The notes under the pieces are model-generated. The model saw only the letters and a list, made by a program, of their open reading frames with translations, did no database searches and was not told the DNA's origin. This document shows, piece by piece, positions 1 to 5,500 of a stretch of 7,578 nucleotides of DNA. Source of the DNA: JBGPBY01 sp041481485 (GTDB lineage: Bacteria > Acidobacteriota > Terriglobia > 20CM-2-55-15); contig JBGPBY010000363.1 in the NCBI GenBank assembly GCA_041481485.1, positions 1-7,578 on the forward strand. Reading direction: 5' to 3'. Made by a program: the position numbers and the translations under genes. Each line of letters opens with the position of its first letter. The stretch's first letter is position 1.

Positions 1-7
1 CAATTGT

Positions 8-31
8 GGGCGGTCATAGACCGCCCCTACA
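8..31 (+). repeat. Short palindromic repeat, copy 1 (GGTCATAGACC family)
   Basis: Bases 8-26 form a perfect 8-bp hairpin, GGGCGGTC-ATA-GACCGCCC, followed by CCTACA. A second copy in the same orientation lies at 2754-2780. It sits 38 bases beyond the stop codon of the minus-strand dehydrogenase gene. No T-run follows it on the minus strand, so it is not a classical intrinsic terminator, though it could protect the 3' end of the mRNA as REP elements do. The call rests on the two copies seen here; genome-wide copy number is unknown. Confidence 0.6.
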
Positions 32-63
32 TTGGGGAATCGCATTCATTCACATATTCGTCA

Positions 64-1911
64 TCAGTGCGGGTCTGCCGTAGTGGGGGCCGGAGCGGCG
101 CCGGGTTTGGGCAGTTCCGCCTTGCCATCGAGACCAAACACCAACAGCATCGGCTTTTGCGGAGTGGTCACGGCGCCCGGGTTGGTCACACCCAGACTTT
201 GCGTGCCCCCCGATCCGCCCATCATGGCAATGTATTGTTTCCCATCGATGGCGAATGTGATCGGAGGTCCCATCCCATTCTTCAACCCCGTTGGCATTTC
301 GAGAAGCCGTTCACCCTTCTCGGCAGAGTACGCCATCAACCGTCCATCGGGCGAAACCTGAAACACCAGATTGCTGGCCGTGCTCAACGTGCCGCCATAC
401 CTGCTGTTGCCAATCGGCACGCGCCAGCGGATCTCCTGCTTCACCGGATCGTAGGCGACCAGCGTGGTGACATTTCCGCCTTCGAGAGGCTCGGGGCCGA
501 TGGCTGCTGCGGCCGGTCTTCGTGTCATTCCTGCCGTATTGTTATTCAGGCCGGTCTGTGACGCTCCTCCGGCGCGTGAGGCATCGGGCTTAAAGTTGTA
601 ATCCACCGCATAGTTGAATGTGTCCCATCCGCGAGTTGGAACATAGACAAGGCCAGTCTGCGGATTGAACGACATCGGCGACCAGTTGTGAGCACCGCCA
701 CCGCCTGGCGATACCGGAGTCGGATCCTTTCCATACATCACTTCCGGATTGATAATGGGCCGTCCGGTCTTCTGATCGATCCCTTTCGCCCAGCTGACAC
801 GCGAGAACGGCTGTGCGGAAATGAACTCGCCCGTGATGCGGTCGAGCACATAGAAGAAGCCGTTCTTGTTCGCCTGCATAATCACCTTGCGGGGTTTGCC
901 GTTGATTTGCAGGTCCGCGAGAATCATCTGCTGCACGCTGTCATAGTCCCACTGATCACCGGGAACCATTTGGTAGTGCCACTTCAATTCGCCTGTATTC
1001 ACATTCACTGCGACGATAGAAGCAACATACAGATTGTCGTGGCCGGTGCTTACGTCTTTGGTGCGCAGCGCCTGGGGCCACGGTTCGGCGTTTCCTGTGC
1101 CGACATAGAGAGTTTCGCTTTCGGGGTCATACGAAATTCCGTCCCAGACGGCTCCGCCTCCTCCAAGCTTCCACCACTCGCCGTCCCACGTCGCGGCAGC
1201 CTTGCGCATGGCCGGCGACTCAAATCCTTTAGCCGGGTCGCCCGGAACCGTGTAAAACCGCCAAACTTCGCGTCCCGTCTCGGCGTCGTAGGCTGCGAAG
1301 AAACCCCGCGTGGGACGATCGCCTCCAGCCGGTCCGACAATTACTTTCCCTTTGGCGATGCGCGGAGCGATGGTCAGCGACTGTTCATTCTGGGTGTAGG
1401 AAACGCGGGCTTCCCACACCGGCTTGCCTGTTTCAGCGTCGAGCGCCTGCAGCCGGCCGTCGTTGACGGGCACATAGATCTTGCCATTATAGAGTGCCAG
1501 CCCACGGTTCACAATGCCGCAGCACATCCTGTCGCCGGTGGGTTTGCGATTGATCTCCGGATCCCAGCGCCATTTCTGTTTACCGGTGCGCGCGTCCACC
1601 GCAAACACAATGCTCCAGTTGGTGACACCGAAAATGGTGTTGTTCCAGACGAGCGGCGTGGCTTCCTGATCGCCACCGCCATCACCGGCCTCATAGGACC
1701 AGACCAGACCGAGGCGCTTCACATTCGACGCATCGATTTGTTTGAGGGGACTAAAACGCGTTTCACCGGGAGTGAGGCCGTAGCTCAGCCAGTCGCCATC
1801 CGAAGCCGACTTCGCAACATTTCGCAGAGCGGCATCATCCACCCGCCGCACTTGTGCAGACGATATTCCAAACCACGTCAGAAGCAGCCCAACGGGCAAT
1901 AAGTAACGCAT
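64..1911 (-). CDS. Secreted PQQ-dependent alcohol dehydrogenase-like beta-propeller protein
   Basis: A 615-aa homologue of type I quinoprotein alcohol dehydrogenases (periplasmic enzymes oxidising alcohols with PQQ and a metal ion). The ATG at 1911 begins a clean signal peptide (MRYLLPVGLLLTWFGISSAQ); an in-frame ATG at 2010 would add 33 unlikely residues in front of it. Repeated propeller motifs of the AxDxxTGxxxW type occur around residues 104, 156, 207, 301 and 486. Family landmarks seen: Glu83 (EATP), vicinal Cys130-Cys131, Arg136 (VNRG), Trp256, Asn274 (GTGN), Asp322 and Asp324 (WDYD), Lys349 (NKNG) and Asn409-Trp410. The loop that normally reads SGAELGVRG is altered to AGGDRPTRG (195-203), so the usual Glu metal ligand is Asp198. 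There is no CxxCH, hence no fused cytochrome c domain. No clear Shine-Dalgarno is seen. Family assignment is secure. Activity is less so: from memory, some acidobacterial homologues are suspected not to bind PQQ. Confidence 0.9.
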   Translation of the reverse strand: MRYLLPVGLLLTWFGISSAQVRRVDDAALRNVAKSASDGDWLSYGLTPGETRFSPLKQIDASNVKRLGLVWSYEAGDGGGDQEATPLVWNNTIFGVTNWSIVFAVDARTGKQKWRWDPEINRKPTGDRMCCGIVNRGLALYNGKIYVPVNDGRLQALDAETGKPVWEARVSYTQNEQSLTIAPRIAKGKVIVGPAGGDRPTRGFFAAYDAETGREVWRFYTVPGDPAKGFESPAMRKAAATWDGEWWKLGGGGAVWDGISYDPESETLYVGTGNAEPWPQALRTKDVSTGHDNLYVASIVAVNVNTGELKWHYQMVPGDQWDYDSVQQMILADLQINGKPRKVIMQANKNGFFYVLDRITGEFISAQPFSRVSWAKGIDQKTGRPIINPEVMYGKDPTPVSPGGGGAHNWSPMSFNPQTGLVYVPTRGWDTFNYAVDYNFKPDASRAGGASQTGLNNNTAGMTRRPAAAAIGPEPLEGGNVTTLVAYDPVKQEIRWRVPIGNSRYGGTLSTASNLVFQVSPDGRLMAYSAEKGERLLEMPTGLKNGMGPPITFAIDGKQYIAMMGGSGGTQSLGVTNPGAVTTPQKPMLLVFGLDGKAELPKPGAAPAPTTADPH

Positions 1912-1921
1912 AGTGAAAAGC

Positions 1922-1930
1922 AGTCTAGCA
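1922..1930 (-). promoter_or_regulatory. Possible extended -10 element close to the dehydrogenase start
   Basis: On the minus strand, TGCTAGACT ends 10 bases before the ATG at 1911. The same nine bases form the extended -10 of the putative promoter at 4974-5002. If used here, the transcript would start about 3-5 bases before the ATG, which fits the absence of a Shine-Dalgarno. No convincing -35 hexamer lies 16-18 bases upstream, so this is tentative. Read-through from the toxin-antitoxin genes is the alternative. Confidence 0.25.
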
Positions 1931-2006
1931 TGCGGCTGGACGGGATCCGGGAGTCGCTCGCGTATCAAATCAATAGCAGATCCTACGGCGTCAGCTGTAG
2001 GGAATA

Positions 2007-2477
2007 TCACTCTTCTGTTTTCAGCAAATTGTCGAATATGAGCACTTCAAGTTGTCTCACTCGGAGAAAGGCAGGGTCGTTGGAAATCAGTCCGCTGGCA
2101 TGCGAAACAAGGGCCGTGGCCGCCTGAATCGCATCGGGTGTTTTAAGGTTATGCTCTGCCCGCAATCTTGCGGCTTGATCGGCAATATCGAGCGAAGCTG
2201 ACACCCATTTCAGATTCGGATAGGTGGATAACAAAGCGAAGTAAGCATCAACTCCATCTTGATCTTTGCCCCGGTAGGGGTGAACCAGCAGTTCAAGCAT
2301 TGTGACGGTTGACGTTACTGCGCTGGCCCTGGCGCCACTCAGCCAACGAAATACCTGGCTTGCCAGCCCTGCGTACTTTTCGTTTTCTTCAAGTTGGAAA
2401 ATGAAAATCGAAGTATCAACCGCAATTCGCGTGTGACGAGCCAGAAATCCAGCGAGCGACTTGGACTCTGCTACCAG
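2007..2477 (-). CDS. PIN-domain ribonuclease toxin (VapC-like), non-canonical start
   Basis: PIN-domain proteins of this type are Mg2+-dependent RNases, usually toxins paired with an AbrB-like antitoxin, as here. Read from the CTG at 2477 the product is 156 aa. The four expected acidic residues are present: Asp21 (IAVDTSIFIF), Glu62 (TMLELL), Asp115 (TPDAIQ) and Asp134 (ISNDP). No ATG, GTG or TTG precedes the first catalytic block in this frame, which is open back to 2540. I chose CTG 2477 because GGAG lies 8 bases upstream and the gene then overlaps the antitoxin stop by 7 bases, as in coupled toxin-antitoxin pairs. The first ATG (2300) would give a 97-aa protein lacking Asp21 and the first strand and helices. 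The alternatives are another rare start (ATT 2426, CTG 2444) or a mutated start. The family is clear; the exact start is not. Confidence 0.75.
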   Translation of the reverse strand: MVAESKSLAGFLARHTRIAVDTSIFIFQLEENEKYAGLASQVFRWLSGARASAVTSTVTMLELLVHPYRGKDQDGVDAYFALLSTYPNLKWVSASLDIADQAARLRAEHNLKTPDAIQAATALVSHASGLISNDPAFLRVRQLEVLIFDNLLKTEE

Positions 2478-2683
2478 GAATCGCGCTCCGTCTTCAGAAA
2501 TCCACGAGGAAAAGACTTCGCGATGCCACGAATCGCCTTCTCATAATTCTTCGGTTTGGGTAGCAGCGTAACGGATCCGTTCCGTATCACAATCAATAAT
2601 TGACTGCCGGCCTGGGCGCCAAGGGCTTCTCTTGCAGCACGCGGAATTACGATTTGATTCTTACTTGAAACCTTCACTTCCAT
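2471..2683 (-). CDS. AbrB/SpoVT-type antitoxin (VapB-like)
   Basis: A 70-aa protein with an N-terminal swapped-hairpin AbrB fold, recognisable from MEVKVSSKNQIVIPRAARE followed by LGAQAGSQLLIVIRNGSVTLLPKP (residues 1-44). That part binds DNA as a dimer. The C-terminal tail (about 45-70, NYEKAIRGIAKSFPRGFLKTERDSW) is where such antitoxins usually wrap their toxin. The start at 2683 is preceded by GAGG about 7 bases upstream. It is the first gene of the pair with the overlapping PIN toxin and probably represses its own operon. The GC of this pair is about 50% in two sampled 60-base stretches, against 62% in one sampled stretch of the dehydrogenase gene, which hints at separate acquisition. Confidence 0.88.
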   Translation of the reverse strand: MEVKVSSKNQIVIPRAAREALGAQAGSQLLIVIRNGSVTLLPKPKNYEKAIRGIAKSFPRGFLKTERDSW

Positions 2684-2695
2684 CGATTTGCCTCG

Positions 2696-2752
2696 CTTTA
2701 CATTTTAGACCAAGGTAAAGCTTCGACGCACACACAATCTCTCAACTTGAGA
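2696..2752 (-). promoter_or_regulatory. Candidate operator/promoter of the toxin-antitoxin pair
   Basis: Two inverted repeats lie upstream of the antitoxin start: CTTTAC-N13-GTAAAG (2696-2720) and TCTCAA-C-TTGAGA (2740-2752). A -10-like TAAAAT (minus strand, 2702-2707) sits inside the first, so a bound AbrB-type dimer would cover it. That is the expected arrangement for autorepression. No good -35 hexamer is present. The repeats are seen directly; their role is inferred. Confidence 0.35.
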
Positions 2753-2753
2753 T

Positions 2754-2780
2754 CGTGCGCGGTCATAGACCGCGCCTACA
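2754..2780 (+). repeat. Short palindromic repeat, copy 2 (GGTCATAGACC family)
   Basis: Bases 2757-2775 form GCGCGGTC-ATA-GACCGCGC, followed by CCTACA. Against copy 1 at 8-31, the second stem base changed from G to C and its partner from C to G, so pairing is kept. Loop, core and the CCTACA flank are identical. The repeat lies between the toxin-antitoxin promoter region and the esterase terminator. Confidence 0.6.
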
Positions 2781-2812
2781 GGGAGGATCGCGCAAGGTTT
2801 TAGATTCCTCGA

Positions 2813-2863
2813 AGCTTAAAACAAATACGGCCAGTTCCGGTTGGCACCGGAACTGGCCGTATT
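2813..2863 (-). terminator. Intrinsic terminator of the carboxylesterase gene
   Basis: A perfect 18-bp stem (2824-2841 with 2846-2863, loop 2842-2845) begins 27 bases after the esterase stop codon. On the minus strand it is followed by TTTGTTTTAA, a good U-tract. There is no T-run on the plus-strand side, so it acts on minus-strand transcription and separates the esterase from the downstream toxin-antitoxin genes. Confidence 0.85.
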
Positions 2864-2889
2864 CGAAGGCATCAAATCAGAGGTTTGTT

Positions 2890-4578
2890 TTATTTTTCTC
2901 CAGTACCCATCAGCCGCTGATGCGCCGCAGAGTAAAACTTCAGCTTATCCAGCGGTGGCGCAGTCTCGAGCTGGACGGTGTCGCCGAGCACCATCACCTT
3001 GCTGCTCATGTCGCGGTATGCGGGCCAATTCGGCAGCCCCGTTCCGTTCGGGTCCCCCTTCGTTATGAAGTTGACCCAGTATGAAGACATCGTGTCGGCG
3101 AGCTTTGTGTCCACGTCGTTCCAGGTCTGGTTTGTCTGACCCTTTGGGTTGTTGAACGCATAGGAAATCTCGGCGGTGTGTGTGGCGCCCTGCGCCGAGG
3201 GTTGCCCGTTCTGTGTGGGGATGCGAGTGAAGAAGTACGTATATGCCTTCTTCCCCAACTTGGTCTGTGCCGCAGCCCATTGGCGCATATTCCAGTTGAT
3301 CTCATCAGCGCAGGCAATGTGCGCTGCAGGTTGCGTTTCCGCATCCGAAGTCACGCCATACAATTTCACAAAGTCGCCGGCTGCATCGCCGAACCGCCGT
3401 TGTGCGCTTGCCTTGAAGGCTTCGAGCGTAATTCCGGTTGTGCCACCGCGAGCTGCGGTTCCAGGGAGTCCTGCCGAATTGCATATTCCGAAATTTGCTT
3501 CGTCCTTATTGGATCCGGTCAGGACGTCCACGGCGTTCTGTTTGCCGTTCATGAATTTGATCGAAAGATCTTCCGGAATGATGTAGCCATCAATCACAAG
3601 TCCGGCACTGCTGAGTCCTGTGAGTTCGGCCAGCGGTTTTGCGCGAAGTTCGGCAATGGACTTCACGCCGAGTGCGGCCACCGCCCTGGCACCGTTCTCC
3701 TGCGCCGGACCGGAGGGAGCCATCTTCGCCATCATCAAACCCATCCATGCGCCGCTCTCTGCAATCGCGCGATGAAACAGTCCCTTCGCTTGCGGCGAAC
3801 CGACAAGCGCGCCAATCATGTTTGCGCCTGCGGATTCGCCGGCGATGGTCACGTTGTTCGGATCACCGCCGAATGCGCTGATGTTTTTCTTCACCCACTG
3901 CAGCATCGCAATCGCATCCATCATTCCGTAGTTGCCGGAGCCGCTATGGCCAGACTCTTTCGCCAGATCAGGATGCGCAAAAAAACCAAACGCCCCGAGG
4001 CTATAGTTGAAGGTCACGATCACAGGTCCCTTGGCTGCGAGGTTTTCACCATCGTACCAGGCAGTGCCTCCGGAGCCGCTGGTGAATCCGCCGCCATAAA
4101 TCCAAACCATCACCGGACGCCGGTCATTGGCATTGTTCGCGCCGGTCCACACGTTCGCATAGAGACAGTCTTCACTGCGGGCGGGCTCGCGCGGCGGAGT
4201 TACTGGCGCGGCCGCAGGCGCTGGCGCCGCACCACCTCGTGCAGCTGCACCTCGACCACCTCCACCGCCTCCACCATTTCCGCCGCCTCCTCCCCGAGCC
4301 GCCGCGGGCGCACTGGCAATACAGGGAGCACCGAATGCATCTGCCTTGCGCACACCGTCCCACTTCGCAGCAGGCTGCGGCGCGCGCCACCGGTTCTCAC
4401 CGAGAGGAGGTGCCGCGAACGGAATGCCCTTGAAGACGCGCACACTCGGCTGACCTGTGCTGACCGAACCTGCAATCAAACCCGTATCAATGCGTACTTG
4501 TTCCGGAATCGTCGCGGAGACGTTCGCGATTGCCGCGAACAGCAATGCTGCAGCGAGAAAACATTCGATCCGTTTCAT
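2890..4578 (-). CDS. Secreted type-B carboxylesterase with Gly-rich insertion
   Basis: A 562-aa alpha/beta-hydrolase of the carboxylesterase type B (cholinesterase-like) family, which hydrolyses carboxylic esters. The start at 4578 is preceded by AAGGAG and begins a signal peptide (residues 1 to about 22, cut near VSA-TIPE). Landmarks: KGIPFAAPPLG (50-60), EDCLYANVW (136-144), oxyanion-hole YGGGF (161-165), nucleophile Ser249 in GESAG, acid Glu360 in GSNKDE, and His467 in GATHTAEISYAF. The catalytic triad is therefore complete, and length is normal for the family. Cys86 and Cys138 probably form the conserved N-terminal disulfide. Between them is a low-complexity Gly/Ala/Pro-rich insertion (about 89-130). 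It has its own promoter and terminator, so it is a single-gene unit, divergent from the pair at 5080. The natural substrate cannot be read from sequence; product export to periplasm or outside is likely. Confidence 0.93.
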   Translation of the reverse strand: MKRIECFLAAALLFAAIANVSATIPEQVRIDTGLIAGSVSTGQPSVRVFKGIPFAAPPLGENRWRAPQPAAKWDGVRKADAFGAPCIASAPAAARGGGGGNGGGGGGGRGAAARGGAAPAPAAAPVTPPREPARSEDCLYANVWTGANNANDRRPVMVWIYGGGFTSGSGGTAWYDGENLAAKGPVIVTFNYSLGAFGFFAHPDLAKESGHSGSGNYGMMDAIAMLQWVKKNISAFGGDPNNVTIAGESAGANMIGALVGSPQAKGLFHRAIAESGAWMGLMMAKMAPSGPAQENGARAVAALGVKSIAELRAKPLAELTGLSSAGLVIDGYIIPEDLSIKFMNGKQNAVDVLTGSNKDEANFGICNSAGLPGTAARGGTTGITLEAFKASAQRRFGDAAGDFVKLYGVTSDAETQPAAHIACADEINWNMRQWAAAQTKLGKKAYTYFFTRIPTQNGQPSAQGATHTAEISYAFNNPKGQTNQTWNDVDTKLADTMSSYWVNFITKGDPNGTGLPNWPAYRDMSSKVMVLGDTVQLETAPPLDKLKFYSAAHQRLMGTGEK

Positions 4579-4628
4579 GCGTTCTCCTTATTCCAATTGG
4601 CCTGAGTGCCGTTTTCAAAGTTGGCCGG

Positions 4629-4656
4629 ATTATATGAGGTCAGATTCGCAATTCAA
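4629..4656 (-). promoter_or_regulatory. Sigma70-like promoter of the carboxylesterase gene
   Basis: On the minus strand, TTGAAT (4651-4656) and a consensus TATAAT (4629-4634) are 16 bases apart. Transcription would begin near 4622, giving a leader of about 44 bases ending in AAGGAG before the ATG at 4578. Confidence 0.6.
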
Positions 4657-4671
4657 ACATGGATTCCTAAA

Positions 4672-4776
4672 CCACCGGCTGACGCCGGCAGCCAGGGAAC
4701 TATCGCCGCTACGCGGATGGAACGTTCCCAGCCGCGTAGCGGCGGCAGTCCCTTAGCCACCGGCGTCAGCCGGTGG
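4672..4776. repeat. Composite palindrome: two inverted copies of a two-hairpin REP-like unit
   Basis: Left arm about 4672-4723, right arm about 4724-4776, centred on AACGTT (4721-4726). Each ~53-base arm carries a CCACCGGC...GCC-type hairpin and a GCCGC-TAC-GCGG hairpin, linked by an AGGGA-like spacer. The arms differ at several positions, and the left arm has lost part of its outer hairpin (GCCGGCAG rather than GCCGGTGG). This resembles bacterial interspersed mosaic elements built from inverted REPs. It encodes nothing and lies between two divergent promoters. Confidence 0.75.
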
Positions 4777-4879
4777 GATATCAATGCACGAAGAATAGAG
4801 TGCCGTAAGGCACGAAAGATCCAGCAATTTTCTTGATCTGTCGCCGCTACACGGCTCATTTGATTTTTGAGTCTGGATT
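4777..4879. other. Non-coding spacer between repeat copies, with a small hairpin and a repeat remnant
   Basis: The spacer contains hairpin GTGCC-GTAA-GGCAC (4800-4813), an AGATC...GATCT inverted pair (about 4818-4839) and CGCCGCTACACGGCT (4842-4856), a damaged remnant of the second hairpin of the neighbouring repeat. I see no gene here. It may be part of one larger repeat element running from 4672 to about 4935. Confidence 0.4.
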
Positions 4880-4935
4880 CCACCGGCTCACGCCGGTGGC
4901 TAATGAAACTGCCGCCGCTAACGCGGCTGGAAACG
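4880..4935 (+). repeat. Third copy of the two-hairpin REP-like unit
   Basis: It starts CCACCGGCTCACGCCGGTGG and continues through GCCGCCGCTAACGCGGCTGG to AAACG. It matches the reverse complement of the right arm of the 4672-4776 palindrome with few differences: a substitution in the first loop, an extra A in the second, and changes in the spacer. It points the same way as the left arm. GGATTC stands just before this copy and a few bases before the left arm at 4672. Confidence 0.7.
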
Positions 4936-4973
4936 CGGCTGGTCGTACGGACCGTTATTGGTCAACGGATTAT

Positions 4974-5002
4974 TTGAATCTCGCTGCTCCCGGTGCTAGA
5001 CT
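4974..5002 (+). promoter_or_regulatory. Putative extended -10 promoter for the DUF6152-type operon
   Basis: TTGAAT (4974-4979) and TAGACT (4997-5002) are 17 bases apart, with TGC directly before the -10 (extended -10). Transcription would begin near 5009, giving a leader of about 70 bases with a small hairpin GGCGT-TTG-ACGCC (5044-5056) before the ribosome binding site. Confidence 0.5.
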
Positions 5003-5079
5003 CCGGCACAGTTTTTCAACTCTTCTTTTGGTGGATGCGTGAAGGCGTTTGACGCCAATAAATTTTGCGGAGGAGCACA

Positions 5080-5481
5080 ATGAATAAGCGGATTCTAGTT
5101 TGTCTGGCCATATGCGGGTTGCTGGTCAGTGTATCGTTGCAGGCACATCATTCCCTGGCGGGCGTGTACGACATGAAGGCGGACAAGGAACTGTCGGGCA
5201 CCGTCAAATCCATAAAATTTGTCAATCCCCACGGTACATTGACGGTCACGGTCAAAAGTGCGGATGGTACAACGGCCGATTGGGTCCTGAGCATGGGCTC
5301 CGCCGTGTCCCTCGCGGGGAAAAATGTCGGTCCAACCGGACCGAATGCTCTCCGCTTCGGGGACACCATTAAGGTGCGTTGCATCCCTGCGACTAACGGC
5401 AGCCCGTTAGGATTCCTCAAATCGATAACTTATGCGGACGGACACGTCATTGTTGTCTCTATGGGTGGCCCGAACGACTAG
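5080..5481 (+). CDS. Exported DUF6152-like protein
   Basis: A 133-aa protein of unknown function. The ATG at 5080 was chosen because GGAGGAG (5069-5075) lies 4 bases upstream; an in-frame TTG at 5065 has no such site. Residues 1-22 are a signal peptide (MNKRILVCLAICGLLVSVSLQA), with mature HHSLAGVYD following. The rest looks like a small beta-barrel: KELSGTVKSIKFVNPHGTLTV (about 36-56, with the NPH motif), ADWVLSMGS (66-74), LRFGDTIKVRCIPATNGSPLG (91-111) and ADGHVIV near the end. N-terminal HHS, NPH and the 'G..I.V...P..NGS..G' run are hallmarks of the DUF6152 family as I recall it. The conserved His residues at the mature N-terminus and in NPH could bind metal, but that is inference. It is first in an operon with the 628-aa protein 19 bases downstream. 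Confidence 0.8.
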   Translation: MNKRILVCLAICGLLVSVSLQAHHSLAGVYDMKADKELSGTVKSIKFVNPHGTLTVTVKSADGTTADWVLSMGSAVSLAGKNVGPTGPNALRFGDTIKVRCIPATNGSPLGFLKSITYADGHVIVVSMGGPND

Positions 5482-5500
5482 TCAAAAGAGGGAGACTATC

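Noticed and set aside
688..1902. Long open frame on the plus strand opposite the dehydrogenase gene
   Set aside because: It is antisense to a well-supported gene and has no recognisable domain or signal; an expected by-product of GC-rich codon use.
1912..2010. Upstream ATG at 2010 for the dehydrogenase, overlapping the toxin stop as ATGA
   Set aside because: The overlap looks like coupling, but the extra 33 residues would precede a perfect signal peptide and would probably disrupt export; kept only as a coincidence.
2471..2540. Programmed frameshift fusing the antitoxin to the PIN domain
   Set aside because: The frames overlap openly for about 70 bases and a -1 shift would join them, but no X XXY YYZ slippery heptamer is in phase (TCT TTT CCT does not fit).
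3178..4605. 475-codon open frame opposite the esterase gene
   Set aside because: The complementary strand encodes a complete catalytic-triad esterase; the frame's composition is erratic (Cys/Arg/His-rich) and matches no family.
4653..4883. Short open frames crossing the repeat cluster
   Set aside because: Their sequence simply translates the REP-like repeats; no ribosome binding site or domain.
4672..4935. CRISPR array
   Set aside because: The copies are inverted as well as direct, internally palindromic and unevenly spaced, with no uniform spacers.
5040..5064. Riboswitch in the leader of the DUF6152-type gene
   Set aside because: Only one 5-bp hairpin (5044-5056) is visible, with no known aptamer core and no alternative terminator.
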